Of a stretch of DNA of 64,000 nucleotides, positions 8,402 to 16,860 are shown piece after piece. The stretch lies in the NCBI GenBank assembly GCA_934402395.1, contig CAKRTQ010000013.1, positions 1 to 64,000 of the forward strand, written 5' to 3'. The first letter of the stretch is position 1. The number at the start of each line of letters is the position of its first letter. The notes beneath the pieces were generated by a model, which was not told the DNA's origin, made no database searches, and was given only the letters and a program-made list of their open reading frames with translations. Source of the DNA: an uncultured Eubacteriales bacterium. GTDB lineage: Bacteria > Bacillota > Clostridia > Oscillospirales > CAG-272. The translations under genes and the position numbers were made by a program.

Positions 8402-9124
8402 TTATATTTCCGTAATTGTATACGAATTCTCCTCACCCTCGCACATTGCCGCAAGAGTCACATATTCTATTCCGTTTACAGTCCGCAGATCGCCCTTATG
8501 ATAATGTCCCTGAAAAACACGCCTCACCTTGCCAGAGCTCTCAAGTATCTCCCTGATTTCGCGCGAATTTTCAATATTGTAACGTTCATCGTCACATCCG
8601 TCAAGCCGTTGGTGGATAAACACCGTCGCTTCGCCGACATCGCTCCGCGCAAGCTCGCGGCGAAGTCTTTCAACATCCTCCTGCGGCAGAGAGCTGTCGG
8701 TCCAGTCAACGGCGTGCGGCAGATACCGCCTGCCGTCCGCACGGAAGTTGGCGTCAAGAAATATCATCACCCTGCCCTCTCCCGCAGGTGCCGAAAACGG
8801 CGGCTCGGCAAGTCCGCTTATCGCGTAAAAATCGTGCGCGGTGAAATTGTCGCAGTCGTGATTTCCGCGCAGACAATACACCGGCAGACGGAACGATGTG
8901 ATGAGCCTGCCCACCCGCTCAAGCTCGGCGCGGTCGGAGCTGCGGTCGCGGCAGGCATCGACAAGATCGCCGAGGATTACCGCGGCGTCAGCCCCGGCAG
9001 CGGCAAACGCCCGCATTGCCTCGCCTATCTTGCGGTACGAAAGTGACGGGCGGCGAGTGCGGCAGGATATCTCGCGGTCCGAATAGTGGCTGTCGGCAAA
9101 AAGCCCGAGCCTCAGCGCAGCCAT
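8402..9124 (-). CDS. Metallophosphoesterase (calcineurin-like)
   Basis: This 240-residue protein is a cytoplasmic calcineurin-like phosphoesterase. All five metal-site motifs are visible: LFADSHY (DxH), VILGDLVD (GD), LRGNHDCDN (GNHD), a His in TVFIHQRLDG, and FQGHYHKGD (GHxH). The family acts on nucleotides, nucleic acids or phospholipids, and the substrate cannot be read from sequence. The ATG at 9124 is chosen because it starts one base after the stop of the upstream GH36 gene (TGATATG), implying coupling. A longer in-frame start would overlap that gene. No signal peptide is present. Confidence 0.85.
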   Translation of the reverse strand: MAALRLGLFADSHYSDREISCRTRRPSLSYRKIGEAMRAFAAAGADAAVILGDLVDACRDRSSDRAELERVGRLITSFRLPVYCLRGNHDCDNFTAHDFYAISGLAEPPFSAPAGEGRVMIFLDANFRADGRRYLPHAVDWTDSSLPQEDVERLRRELARSDVGEATVFIHQRLDGCDDERYNIENSREIREILESSGKVRRVFQGHYHKGDLRTVNGIEYVTLAAMCEGEENSYTITEI

Positions 9125-9125
9125 A

Positions 9126-10853
9126 TCAGTGCACCTCAAGCATTCCGCCCGCAGGAACGGAGAACACACAGACTCCCCCGGCGGTCAGCTTCGCATCGGC
9201 TTCGGATATCACACTGCCGTTGTAGCCTCGCACGGTAACGCGGCAGCCGCGCGGGTTACCGCCGCCGAGAAGACATATTTTGTCGCCGCCCGTCGCGTTG
9301 CAGACATAAAGCGCACCCTGCGCGGGTAAAACAGCCGTCGGGTCGGTATAGGCAATGACAATGCGTTCATTCTCCCCCGTCATTCGCACACTGCTGTACA
9401 GCGCCTCGGGATGATCTCCTTCAAGCCTGCCGCGCAGAAGCGTTGCGCGGTGTCCGCGCCAGAATGACAGCCAGAACGCAAGGACCTCACGTTGCGCCTC
9501 CGGTATTTCGTCAAGCAGAACGGATATCTGCGGCACAGTGGGCAGCACCGTGATCATCTGGTACGCCACCGCCTCCGGCGTGTCGTTGGGATGCCACATA
9601 AGCATATCCGAATGTACCGGCACCTCCCCGAGGATATATCTCATATCAACCCCGAACACGCGATTGCGCAGCGGATCGTCCGGGCAGTCGCCTACGCGGA
9701 ACATATTGCCGTACCTTCGCACAGCAGGTCCGAAGTAGGTCTGGCGGAATTCTATCAGTGCATCGGGTCTGATCCTGCAAAGAGCCTCCGAAATATCCGA
9801 GAGTAGTCTGTCAACGCCCTCTTCGAGCGATTCGGTATCGCGGAGCGGGTCGGTCGCGGGGTCGTCGGTCCTGAAGCGGTCGATAAAATCCAGCTTCAGA
9901 CCGTCAAGATCCCACTCGCGCATGGCATCGGAATAGATCCCGGTAAGATATTCGCGCACCTCGGGATAACGCGGGTCGAGCGTTTCGTAATTCCGTCCCG
10001 CCGCGCCGAGCGTCATGCCCGCAAACCGCTCGTATGCCTTTGAGAACTTCCCCACAAACGGCACCGAATACCATATCATGAGCTTCATTCCGATCTCATG
10101 TACGGCGTCGGCAAGCGCACGCATGGACGGTATTTTGGTCTGCGCAGGCTCCCAGTCGCCGCAATATGCGTAGCCGCGCGAATTGTTGTCGGTCTGCCAG
10201 CCGTCGTCAACGATAACGGTCTCCATACCGAGCTCCTTTGCGAGCCGGCACTGCTTCAGTATCGCCTCCGGCTCCACCTGCTGATGGAAGGAATACCAGC
10301 AGGAATATACCGCATCCCTTGCCCCGTCCGGCACGTGAGCGTACGGATATCCGGCAGCGACCCAGAAGCGGTCTGCGTCCCGCAGGGCATCCTCATACCG
10401 GACGGCACGGCGGTCAAGCCGCACCGATGCGCGGTATGACCCGACAGCCCCTGTCGGCTGCGTGAAAAATGAGACCGTGCAGTCAATGCAGGCAGTCTCC
10501 TCGACAAGACCGCCGGATATCTCGGTCGGGGTCATTGCATCGGAGACCGTGACGGTAAGACGGTTTTCGCCCGAAGCCGAGATCCACGCCATAACGGGAG
10601 CGCAGGATGCAAGCTGCGAGGGTGCGCGTCTCTTTCTCCAGTTCGGACCGAGCGTGCGGTCAAAATCCGGCTTTGCGCGCCATGTGGAAAGCATATCGCA
10701 GCAGGGCTCGCTCCAGCGTATGCCGATCGGCTGAGGCGCCGTAGGCGTATCAAAGGACACCGCAAGCTCAAGCACGGTTACGCCGTCGCGGTCGTACGTC
10801 ACGTCAAGCGTGACCGAGGCTCCGTCGTTTTTATTTTCAATCGTGTAGTTCAT
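9126..10853 (-). CDS. Glycoside hydrolase family 36-like alpha-galactosidase
   Basis: This 575-residue enzyme resembles clan GH-D (GH36) alpha-galactosidases, which remove alpha-linked galactose from oligosaccharides. The TIM barrel has VIVDDGWQTDN, MKLMIWYSVPFVG, and DGLKLDFIDRFR, where the Asp after KL is the expected nucleophile. NMFRVGDCPDDP holds the likely acid/base Asp, and a short beta-sandwich C-terminus follows. The ATG at 10853 follows GGAGA, which lies eight bases upstream. No signal peptide is seen, so it is probably cytoplasmic. It is cotranscribed with the downstream phosphoesterase. Raffinose-type alpha-galactosidase is the likeliest activity, but related specificities are possible. 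Confidence 0.8.
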   Translation of the reverse strand: MNYTIENKNDGASVTLDVTYDRDGVTVLELAVSFDTPTAPQPIGIRWSEPCCDMLSTWRAKPDFDRTLGPNWRKRRAPSQLASCAPVMAWISASGENRLTVTVSDAMTPTEISGGLVEETACIDCTVSFFTQPTGAVGSYRASVRLDRRAVRYEDALRDADRFWVAAGYPYAHVPDGARDAVYSCWYSFHQQVEPEAILKQCRLAKELGMETVIVDDGWQTDNNSRGYAYCGDWEPAQTKIPSMRALADAVHEIGMKLMIWYSVPFVGKFSKAYERFAGMTLGAAGRNYETLDPRYPEVREYLTGIYSDAMREWDLDGLKLDFIDRFRTDDPATDPLRDTESLEEGVDRLLSDISEALCRIRPDALIEFRQTYFGPAVRRYGNMFRVGDCPDDPLRNRVFGVDMRYILGEVPVHSDMLMWHPNDTPEAVAYQMITVLPTVPQISVLLDEIPEAQREVLAFWLSFWRGHRATLLRGRLEGDHPEALYSSVRMTGENERIVIAYTDPTAVLPAQGALYVCNATGGDKICLLGGGNPRGCRVTVRGYNGSVISEADAKLTAGGVCVFSVPAGGMLEVH

Positions 10854-10894
10854 AATGATCGTCTCCATTTCCGGGTATGTGTCTTTACGTAAAA

Positions 10895-10923
10895 AGTATA
10901 TCACAGTTTTTCCGCTGTTTCAA
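10895..10923 (-). promoter_or_regulatory. Promoter of the GH36-phosphoesterase operon
   Basis: On the minus strand TTGAAA (10918-10923) and TATACT (10895-10900) are 17 bp apart, 42 bp upstream of the GH36 start. The spacer ends AAAACTGTGA, nearly the same as in the divergent promoter at 10968-10995. Confidence 0.75.
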
Positions 10924-10967
10924 GGTGCAAAACTGCGATTTTTGCGGTATATTTTATCTAAAAAGGG

Positions 10968-10995
10968 TTGAAAAAGCGGCAAAATGTGATATACT
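10968..10995 (+). promoter_or_regulatory. Promoter of the EamA transporter gene, divergent from GH36
   Basis: TTGAAA (10968-10973) and TATACT (10990-10995) are 16 bp apart, 27 bp before the start codon. From the -35 to the -10 it is almost the same sequence as the opposing promoter, so the two form an imperfect inverted repeat across the intergenic region. Confidence 0.7.
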
Positions 10996-11022
10996 GAATT
11001 GTATTTATCGTAGAGGTGGACT

Positions 11023-11946
11023 ATGAATTATTTTCTTTTGTGTATTATGGTGCTCTGCTACGCGCTGCAGGCGCTTACAAGCAAGCTTTACGCCGCAAAC
11101 TGCGAGGGAAAAAGCGATGATACCTCGCTCCGTTTTGCGGTGATATTCGGTACATTCATCGGCGCGGCAACGCTCGTCGAAGGATGGCTCGGTGCCGGCG
11201 CGGTCACATTTGCGCCGTCGCGCGGGACTGTCATTTACGCCCTTTGCAACGCCGTGTTTCTGGTGGTTTATCACCTTTCGCAGATCGGCGCGACTGCGCG
11301 TGGATCGTACGCCATAGCCAACATATGCATGCTGTTCGGCGGAATACTGATCCCCATGGCAGTGTCGATGCTGAAGCTGGGGCAGCGGCTGAATGTTACC
11401 CAGACCGCCGCAGTTGTGCTTATGTGCATCGCGTTTTTGCTCATAAACTGCCGCACCGGCTCCGAAAAAGAGAAAAAAGCCGAAAAAAATAAAGCCACGG
11501 TCGGCTTTTGGGCGTATTGTATTATGCTCGCGCTCTCAAACGGCGCGTTCGGCTCGGCACTTGCGCTTCAGGCGGACTATGCCCCCGCCGAGCGGACCGA
11601 AATGCTGACCGTAAGCTACTTTGCCTCGGCGGTGCTGGCGGCAGCGGTGATCGCACTCCGCCGCGCAGCTCACCGTGACAGCGCGGGCGGTAAAAAGACC
11701 TTTCGCATGACCCGCCGCGCCGTATTTTTTGCGGTCGGATGCTGCATTGTCGCAACGGTGGCGGTAAATATTCTCTCATATCTTCTGTCGGTAATGAACG
11801 TTACTGTGGTTAACACCGTTGACAACGGCGGCGTGTTGCTGCTTTCATCACTGTTCGGCGCGCTGATTTTCGGCGAAAAGCCGGGCCGGATCCGCCTTTT
11901 GGGGCTTGCCGCCGCGTTTGTAAGCATTGTTCTGCTGAGCTGCTGA
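11023..11946 (+). CDS. EamA/DMT-family membrane transporter
   Basis: This 307-residue hydrophobic protein has about ten predicted membrane helices in two halves, joined by a Lys/Glu-rich loop near residues 150-160. That is the usual layout of drug/metabolite-transporter (EamA) permeases. The second half ends with the typical NTVDNGGVLLLSSLFGALIF and a final helix LLGLAAAFVSIVLLSC. The start follows GAGGTGG. The substrate cannot be deduced. It is divergent from GH36 under a nearly identical promoter, which suggests shared control. The gene ends before a strong bidirectional terminator. Confidence 0.8.
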   Translation: MNYFLLCIMVLCYALQALTSKLYAANCEGKSDDTSLRFAVIFGTFIGAATLVEGWLGAGAVTFAPSRGTVIYALCNAVFLVVYHLSQIGATARGSYAIANICMLFGGILIPMAVSMLKLGQRLNVTQTAAVVLMCIAFLLINCRTGSEKEKKAEKNKATVGFWAYCIMLALSNGAFGSALALQADYAPAERTEMLTVSYFASAVLAAAVIALRRAAHRDSAGGKKTFRMTRRAVFFAVGCCIVATVAVNILSYLLSVMNVTVVNTVDNGGVLLLSSLFGALIFGEKPGRIRLLGLAAAFVSIVLLSC

Positions 11947-11977
11947 AGAAGCTATTCCCCTTCCCGGCGGAAAATAA

Positions 11978-12020
11978 TTCGGGTGTTAAAAAACTCATTT
12001 TGAGTTTTTTAACACCCGAA
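11978..12020. terminator. Bidirectional terminator between convergent genes
   Basis: A perfect 20-bp stem (11978-11997 with 12001-12020, loop TTT) carries a run of A on the left and T on the right, so it can work in both directions. It separates the EamA gene from the convergent SDR gene. Its AAAAAACTCA/TGAGTTTTTT core is shared with the outer stems near 8.2-8.4 kb. Confidence 0.85.
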
Positions 12021-12025
12021 TTTAT

Positions 12026-12820
12026 TCAGAACTTCTGCTGGCGGCACCAGATAGCCATTACCAGCTTATGCGGCAAAAGCTTTGTCAGGCGCACCTGCGC
12101 ACGTATAGCCGCGCCGCAGACCGACACGTCCTTGCCGCGCGCCATATCGCGCATGGCGCGGGAGACCACCTGCTCGGCAGAATAAAAACGGTTATAGTAT
12201 TTGATGGTATCGTCACGCACAGCGGTATCAAAGAATTCGGTCTTTACCCATCCGGGGCAGACCGCCATGGCGCGTATGCCGCGCCCGCTTTTGCGAAGCT
12301 CAACATTCAGCGCACGCGTGAAGCTGAGAACGAACGCCTTTGTGGCGGCATAAACATTGATAAGCGGGACCGGCTGGAACGCCGACAGCGAACCGAGCTC
12401 AAATATCTCCGCGCCCGCGCACATATATGGGAGAGTGTGATACGTCATTGCCACAAGTGCCTTTGCGTTGAGATCGACCATAGCAAGCTGACGGTCAAGC
12501 TCGATGTCCTCAAACCTGCCGAAAAGACCAAACCCCGCCGCGTTGACAAGCACGCGGACATCCGGTTTTTCCGCTTCAAGCAGCGCGGCGTATTCGTCGG
12601 TCCCCATGCTGCCGGAAAGATCGATCGGTATCGCCCGCGCGTGTGTCCCGAGCTCGGAGGCAAGCTCCTCAAGGCGCTCGCGGCGGCGCGCGATCAGCCA
12701 TATCTCGTCAAGCTTTCCCTTGTATTTTTCATCTATCCGACGCGCAAATTCGCGTCCCATGCCCGATGATGCACCTGTTATAACCGCGATCTTCTTCGAT
12801 CTTTCCATTTTCTTTTTCAT
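12026..12820 (-). CDS. Short-chain dehydrogenase/reductase
   Basis: This 264-residue protein is a classical SDR, an NAD(P)-dependent oxidoreductase with a Rossmann fold. It shows the cofactor motif TGASSGMG near residue 16, VLVNAAGFG (NAG-like), SLSAFQPVP for the catalytic Ser region, and YAATK with the catalytic Tyr and Lys, followed by VCPGWVKTEF. It resembles the YqjQ/DltE-type SDR group, with substrate unknown. The ribosome site GAAAGG abuts the first ATG, so translation may begin at the second (12808). It starts 4 bp after the PFK stop, forming a two-gene operon. Confidence 0.85.
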   Translation of the reverse strand: MKKKMERSKKIAVITGASSGMGREFARRIDEKYKGKLDEIWLIARRRERLEELASELGTHARAIPIDLSGSMGTDEYAALLEAEKPDVRVLVNAAGFGLFGRFEDIELDRQLAMVDLNAKALVAMTYHTLPYMCAGAEIFELGSLSAFQPVPLINVYAATKAFVLSFTRALNVELRKSGRGIRAMAVCPGWVKTEFFDTAVRDDTIKYYNRFYSAEQVVSRAMRDMARGKDVSVCGAAIRAQVRLTKLLPHKLVMAIWCRQQKF

Positions 12821-12824
12821 CCTT

Positions 12825-14066
12825 TCAGATCACAACGTAATCGGGAATACCGTCCCGGTACTCCGGGTATGCCTCGCCGCCGATAAGCGGCAGAATGTAG
12901 CGGCAGCATTCGTCTGTCACATCGTCGCCGGCTGCGTTTATGAACTCCGCCGGCACGCTCTTTATCTTGTTTGCGATCTCCGACACATCGGAATGCGAAA
13001 CCGTAAAGCCGTAGTGTCCGTTCTCCCCGGTGCGGAGGATAGTCATCATTTCGCGGCTCACGCCCTCGCGCGCGGCTGCAACGGCGGCTTTGCCGACGGC
13101 AACGGATTCGGCAAGATCCTGCGCCGAGGCGATATGCCCCGCGCACCTCTGCGGCAGATTCAGCTCGACCGAGCGGACCTTACACCCTATCTCGGCGCGC
13201 ACTGCAAGCTCAAGCGCTTTTCCCGTCCCCGAGAGCTGCTTATGACCGAAAACATCGGTCGTTCCTACGTCCACGCCCTCGCATACATATCTTCCGTCTG
13301 CAAAGCGTATGCCCTCGGACACCGCAACGACGACGCCGGGATGCACGGCAAGTCTTTCCCTCAGGCGGGCAAAGAACGCTCCGAGGTCAAACGGGCGTTC
13401 AGGCAGGTAAACAAGGTCGGGAGCTATGCCGTTTACGACACGTCCGACCGCTGCGGCTGCGGTAAGCCAGCCGGCATCGCGCCCCATTATCTCAACGATG
13501 GTGACCGCCGGAACGGTATAGACCGAGCAGTCGCGTATGATCTCCTGCATGGTAACACCGATATATTTTGCTGCCGAGCCGTATCCCGGGGTATGATCGG
13601 TCACGACAAGGTCGTTGTCAATGGTCTTGGGAACGCCCATTATGCGCATTTCATAGTCATGCGTGCGTGTGTACTCCGAAAGCTTGGCGGCAGTATCCAT
13701 CGAATCGTTGCCGCCGATATAAAAAAAGTAGCGGATATCGTATTTTTTGAATATTGCGAGCAGCTTTTCGTACACGGCAGGATCATCGCCATGGCGCGGG
13801 AGTTTTTTTCGGCAGGAGCCGAGTGCGGCTGCCGGAGTATGCTCCAGGCGGCGCAGCTTTTCATCGGTATCAAACAGTGCGCCGAGGTCGACAAGACGTT
13901 CCTCAAGCAGACCCTCAACGCCGTTTCGCATACCGTAGATCTTGCCGGCGGTCCCGGCTGCTACGGCTTCGATCCCGCCGCGAATGACCCCGGTAAGCGT
14001 TGCGTTTATTGCGGCGGTCGGTCCGCCGGACTGTCCCACTACTATGTTTCCGTAAAGTTCCTTCAT
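12825..14066 (-). CDS. pfp: Pyrophosphate-dependent 6-phosphofructokinase
   Basis: This 413-residue enzyme phosphorylates fructose 6-phosphate in glycolysis. It has the N-terminal GQSGGPTAAINAT loop, YIGGNDSMDTA (an Asp where ATP-using enzymes have Gly in GGDGS), PKTIDNDLVVTDHTPGYGSA, and EIMGRDAGWL for sugar-phosphate binding. The extra Asp and the Lys in PKTIDND are the recognised markers of pyrophosphate rather than ATP use, so PPi-PFK is inferred. The ATG at 14066 is preferred over an in-frame TTG at 14087. Only 38 bp separate the start from the repeat array at 14105, so its promoter probably lies in that repeat. Confidence 0.9.
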   Translation of the reverse strand: MKELYGNIVVGQSGGPTAAINATLTGVIRGGIEAVAAGTAGKIYGMRNGVEGLLEERLVDLGALFDTDEKLRRLEHTPAAALGSCRKKLPRHGDDPAVYEKLLAIFKKYDIRYFFYIGGNDSMDTAAKLSEYTRTHDYEMRIMGVPKTIDNDLVVTDHTPGYGSAAKYIGVTMQEIIRDCSVYTVPAVTIVEIMGRDAGWLTAAAAVGRVVNGIAPDLVYLPERPFDLGAFFARLRERLAVHPGVVVAVSEGIRFADGRYVCEGVDVGTTDVFGHKQLSGTGKALELAVRAEIGCKVRSVELNLPQRCAGHIASAQDLAESVAVGKAAVAAAREGVSREMMTILRTGENGHYGFTVSHSDVSEIANKIKSVPAEFINAAGDDVTDECCRYILPLIGGEAYPEYRDGIPDYVVI

Positions 14067-14104
14067 TACATCCTGATCCTTTTTCAATTTCGTATTTTTT
14101 TGGT

Positions 14105-14933
14105 CTCGGGTGACGTTTCATCAGATTCTTATCTTCATACCCCGATGGTAGGCGGGGAATAAAGTTATATAGCTGCTTCGGTACGGTTACCCCGCCGCGT
14201 TTAGCCGTGCCGCAGCACGGCTAAACCAAAGAACAGAAAAAGCAGATCCGCATCGCCTGCCGCCGGGGGGTTACATCTGAACATGGACTGTTTTAAGCTC
14301 GGACGTTCCATCAGATTCTTGACTCCATGCGCCGATGGTCGGCGGGGAATAAAGTTATATAGATGCTTCGGTACGGTTACCCCGCCGCATTTAGCCGTGC
14401 CGCAGCACGGCTAAACCAAAGAACAGAAAAAGCAGATCCGCATCGCCTGCCGCCGGGGGGTTACATCTGAACATGGACTGTTTTAAGCTCGGACGTTCCA
14501 TCAGATTCTTGACTCCATGCGCCGATGGTCGGCGGGGAATAAAGTTATATAGATGCTTCGGTACGGTTACCCCGCCGCGTTTAGCCGTGCCGCAGCACGG
14601 CTAAACCAAAGAACAGAAGAAGCAGATCCGTATCCTCCTGACGCCGGGGTGTTACATCAGAACATGGACTGTTTTAAACTCGGACGTTCCATCAGATTCT
14701 TGACTTCATGCGCCGGTGTAACCATCCGGCGGCAGATAGATAGGCGGAAGATTCAGTGCAGCGCATATTACAGACTGCTTTTCCGCGCTGCGTTAAGCCG
14801 CAAACGGCTCAGCCTGAACAAAGCAGAATAATTGATAATATTTTGATGCAACTGAATGGGTATAGATAGATATGAATCTGCTCTTCTTCATTCTCGGGGT
14901 ATGAAGTTAAAATCTGCACATACGCCACCCGAG
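14105..14933. repeat. Tandem array of ~190-bp intergenic repeats with inverted ends (CTCGGG family)
   Basis: Units begin CTCGG(GTG)ACGTT with a CATCAGATTCTT segment and recur at 14105, 14298, 14488 and 14679, a period of 190-193 bp. The middle copies are almost identical. Each unit holds TTTAGCCGTGC/GCACGGCTAAA, a hairpin near the middle, and ends TTACATCtGAACATGG. The fourth unit degenerates and the array closes with the inverted end CACCCGAG at 14926-14933. The left end is 38 bp from the PFK start, and the right end is one base past the ymdB stop codon. No coding gene is supported in this 868-bp gap. Confidence 0.9.
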
Positions 14934-14934
14934 C

Positions 14935-15720
14935 TCAAAAAACAACGCGGGAGATTGAGGCGGCGCGGGGATGCGGGGATGCGGTGTCGATATCAACAAT
15001 TATCCCCGACGCGCCGACCCTGCCGTTTGCCATGCTGAATCTTTGCGGCATCTGGCTGACAAAGCGTCGTATTATCACCTCGGCATCAACACCGAGAATG
15101 CCGTTTTGCGGTCCTGTCATGCCTATATCGGTGATATAAGCGGTACCGCCGGGCAAAATGCGCTCATCGGCAGTGGGAACATGAGTATGCGTTCCCCAGA
15201 CCGCAGCCGCTCTGCCGTCAAGGTAATATCCCATTGCTATTTTTTCGGAGGTCGCCTCGGCGTGAAAATCAAGAACGGCAATATCATATTTGCCCGATTC
15301 GCGTGCAAAAATGGCGTCCGCCGCCGCAAACGGCGAAAAAAGAGCCTCGTTCATAGACACATTTCCCTGCAGATTCATGCAGAGAACGCGCACGCCGCAC
15401 GCATTTACGACCACCGAGCCGCTGCCCGGAGCGGCGGGCGGAAAATTATCCGGCCGCAAGAGACACGGCGTATCATCGTAAAGAGTGTAAACATCGCGCC
15501 GCCCGAAGGCATGATTGCCTGTGGTTATGACATCGGCACCGGCTTCAAAAAGAGCCTTGACGTCACGCGCGGAAATACCGTGTATATCCGCAGCATTCTC
15601 ACCGTTGACTATCACAAGACCGGCATCAAGCGATGCCGCCTTACCGCGCAGATTTTTTCTTAAATATTCGACACCGGCGCTTCCGCAAACGTCGCCGATC
15701 GCCAGAATACGCAGGCTCAT
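14935..15720 (-). CDS. ymdB: YmdB-family metallophosphoesterase
   Basis: This 261-residue protein matches the YmdB (TIGR00282) family, dinuclear-metal phosphodiesterases studied in Bacillus for 2',3'-cyclic nucleotides and in biofilm and sporulation decisions. Motifs are IGDVCGSAG (Asp ligand), VNGENAADIHG, TTGNHAFGRRD (GNH), LDFHAEATSEK (FHAExTSEK, the family hallmark), and GTHTHVPTADE (GTHxH). The length is usual. The start overlaps the ECF gene by ATGA. The TGA stop is one base from the repeat element that begins GCTCGGGTGGCG, so this is the last gene of the housekeeping run. Confidence 0.92.
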   Translation of the reverse strand: MSLRILAIGDVCGSAGVEYLRKNLRGKAASLDAGLVIVNGENAADIHGISARDVKALFEAGADVITTGNHAFGRRDVYTLYDDTPCLLRPDNFPPAAPGSGSVVVNACGVRVLCMNLQGNVSMNEALFSPFAAADAIFARESGKYDIAVLDFHAEATSEKIAMGYYLDGRAAAVWGTHTHVPTADERILPGGTAYITDIGMTGPQNGILGVDAEVIIRRFVSQMPQRFSMANGRVGASGIIVDIDTASPHPRAASISRVVF

Positions 15721-16229
15721 TCGGCATCCTCCGTGGTGCGCCGCACAAGAGCGGCGGCTGGGCGTGCGAGAAGAACAAATATCAGTGCGCCAACGAGCGA
15801 CTGCGCGAGGTTGAAGGGCATTGATGGAATACCGGAAACAAAATCGTGATATACAACGGCACTTTCATAGAACCAGTATCCGATAACGTTTATGACGGCT
15901 GCGCCGCCGAGCGCCGCAAAATTGCGTGCGGAAAACGGCTTGCCGTGACGGTCAAAAAGCAGAACGGCAAGAACGCGCACGCCTATCGTAGCGGGTATCC
16001 AGAGCGGATAACTGCCGATGAGGTCGGAAAGTCCCGCTCCAATCGCCGCCGCAGACATTGCGTATGGCAGCGGAAGCGAAACCGCCGCAAGGAATACGAA
16101 TCCGTCGCCCGCATGGATATACCCCTCGGCAAACGGCATCGGGAGCTTGATAAAGTAGGTCCCACAAAATATAAGCGCGGCAAAAAGTGCGCCGTACGCA
16201 AGGTCTTTTATGTGTTTATTGTGCTTCAT
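15717..16229 (-). CDS. ECF transporter substrate-binding (S) component
   Basis: This 170-residue membrane protein has five to six hydrophobic helices and the helix-1 start KDLAYGALFAALIFCGTYF typical of energy-coupling-factor S components, which bind vitamins and dock on a shared EcfAT module. The segment LPLPYAMSAAAIGAGLSDLIGSY fits the same family. ATG at 16229 is chosen because GGGTGAT lies just upstream, across the thiN stop; an ATG at 16241 is less well placed. Adjacency to a thiamine pyrophosphokinase makes a thiamine-related substrate a guess only. No EcfA or EcfT is encoded in the window. Confidence 0.7.
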   Translation of the reverse strand: MKHNKHIKDLAYGALFAALIFCGTYFIKLPMPFAEGYIHAGDGFVFLAAVSLPLPYAMSAAAIGAGLSDLIGSYPLWIPATIGVRVLAVLLFDRHGKPFSARNFAALGGAAVINVIGYWFYESAVVYHDFVSGIPSMPFNLAQSLVGALIFVLLARPAAALVRRTTEDAE

Positions 16230-16233
16230 GACA

Positions 16234-16860
16234 TCACCCATCGGAGCTTTCGATTATAAAAATACCGCCCTTTTTTACCGAAATAAGCGCACAATTGCCT
16301 TCTATCTCGTTGCTGACGGCAAACTGGCGCCGGCGTACAAGCGTTGCGTTTTTGAGAGGATAGCGACAGCCCTCTATCGAAACGCCGCGCACCTTTTCAT
16401 CGGCGGCGATAACAGAGAGATAGCGGTATCCGCTGCGTCCGATAAGAGCGGAACCGCCGCGCAGATAACGCGCGCGGTTTTTACCGTCCGTCATTATCGC
16501 GTAAATGCCGTCAAGGGCAAGATCTTCAAGAATATAAAGGCTTGAGAGCGTGTGGTCAAGCCTGCCGCCGAGTCCGCCGATGATCACAATGTCGTCGGCG
16601 CCGCGCGAAACGGCGATCTCTACGGCAAGCTGTGTATCTGTATCATCCTTTTCTGCAGGTACGCGGATCGTCTCAACGCCCTCCGACACCTCGCTCTCGG
16701 GCATGGAATCGAAATCGCCTACAATAACATCCACGCGGTCGCCGAGAGAGCGCGCGGTAAGATATCCCGAATCGGCAGCTATGCGCAGATCATCTGTCCT
16801 GGGGTGCTCGGTTATGCTGTCTGTGCATACCGCGCCGCCCGTGTATATAAAAGCCTTCAT
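16234..16860 (-). CDS. thiN: Thiamine diphosphokinase
   Basis: This enzyme transfers pyrophosphate from ATP to thiamine to give the cofactor TPP. The 208-residue protein shows the family segments RIAADSGY, VIVGDFDSM (DFDS), PAEKDDTDTQLAVE (KDxTDxE type) and IIGGLGGRLDHTL (GxxGxRxDH). The C-terminal beta domain ends GNCALISVKKGGIFIIES. It overlaps rsgA by 4 bp, the conserved order in Bacillota, although the rpe gene usually between them is absent here. Downstream is the ECF S component, so both may serve thiamine supply. Confidence 0.93.
   Translation of the reverse strand: MKAFIYTGGAVCTDSITEHPRTDDLRIAADSGYLTARSLGDRVDVIVGDFDSMPESEVSEGVETIRVPAEKDDTDTQLAVEIAVSRGADDIVIIGGLGGRLDHTLSSLYILEDLALDGIYAIMTDGKNRARYLRGGSALIGRSGYRYLSVIAADEKVRGVSIEGCRYPLKNATLVRRRQFAVSNEIEGNCALISVKKGGIFIIESSDG

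Noticed and set aside
12504..14162. A 552-codon plus-strand frame opposite SDR and PFK
   Set aside because: It crosses the gap between two conserved minus-strand genes and ends inside the repeat array; it has no domain match.
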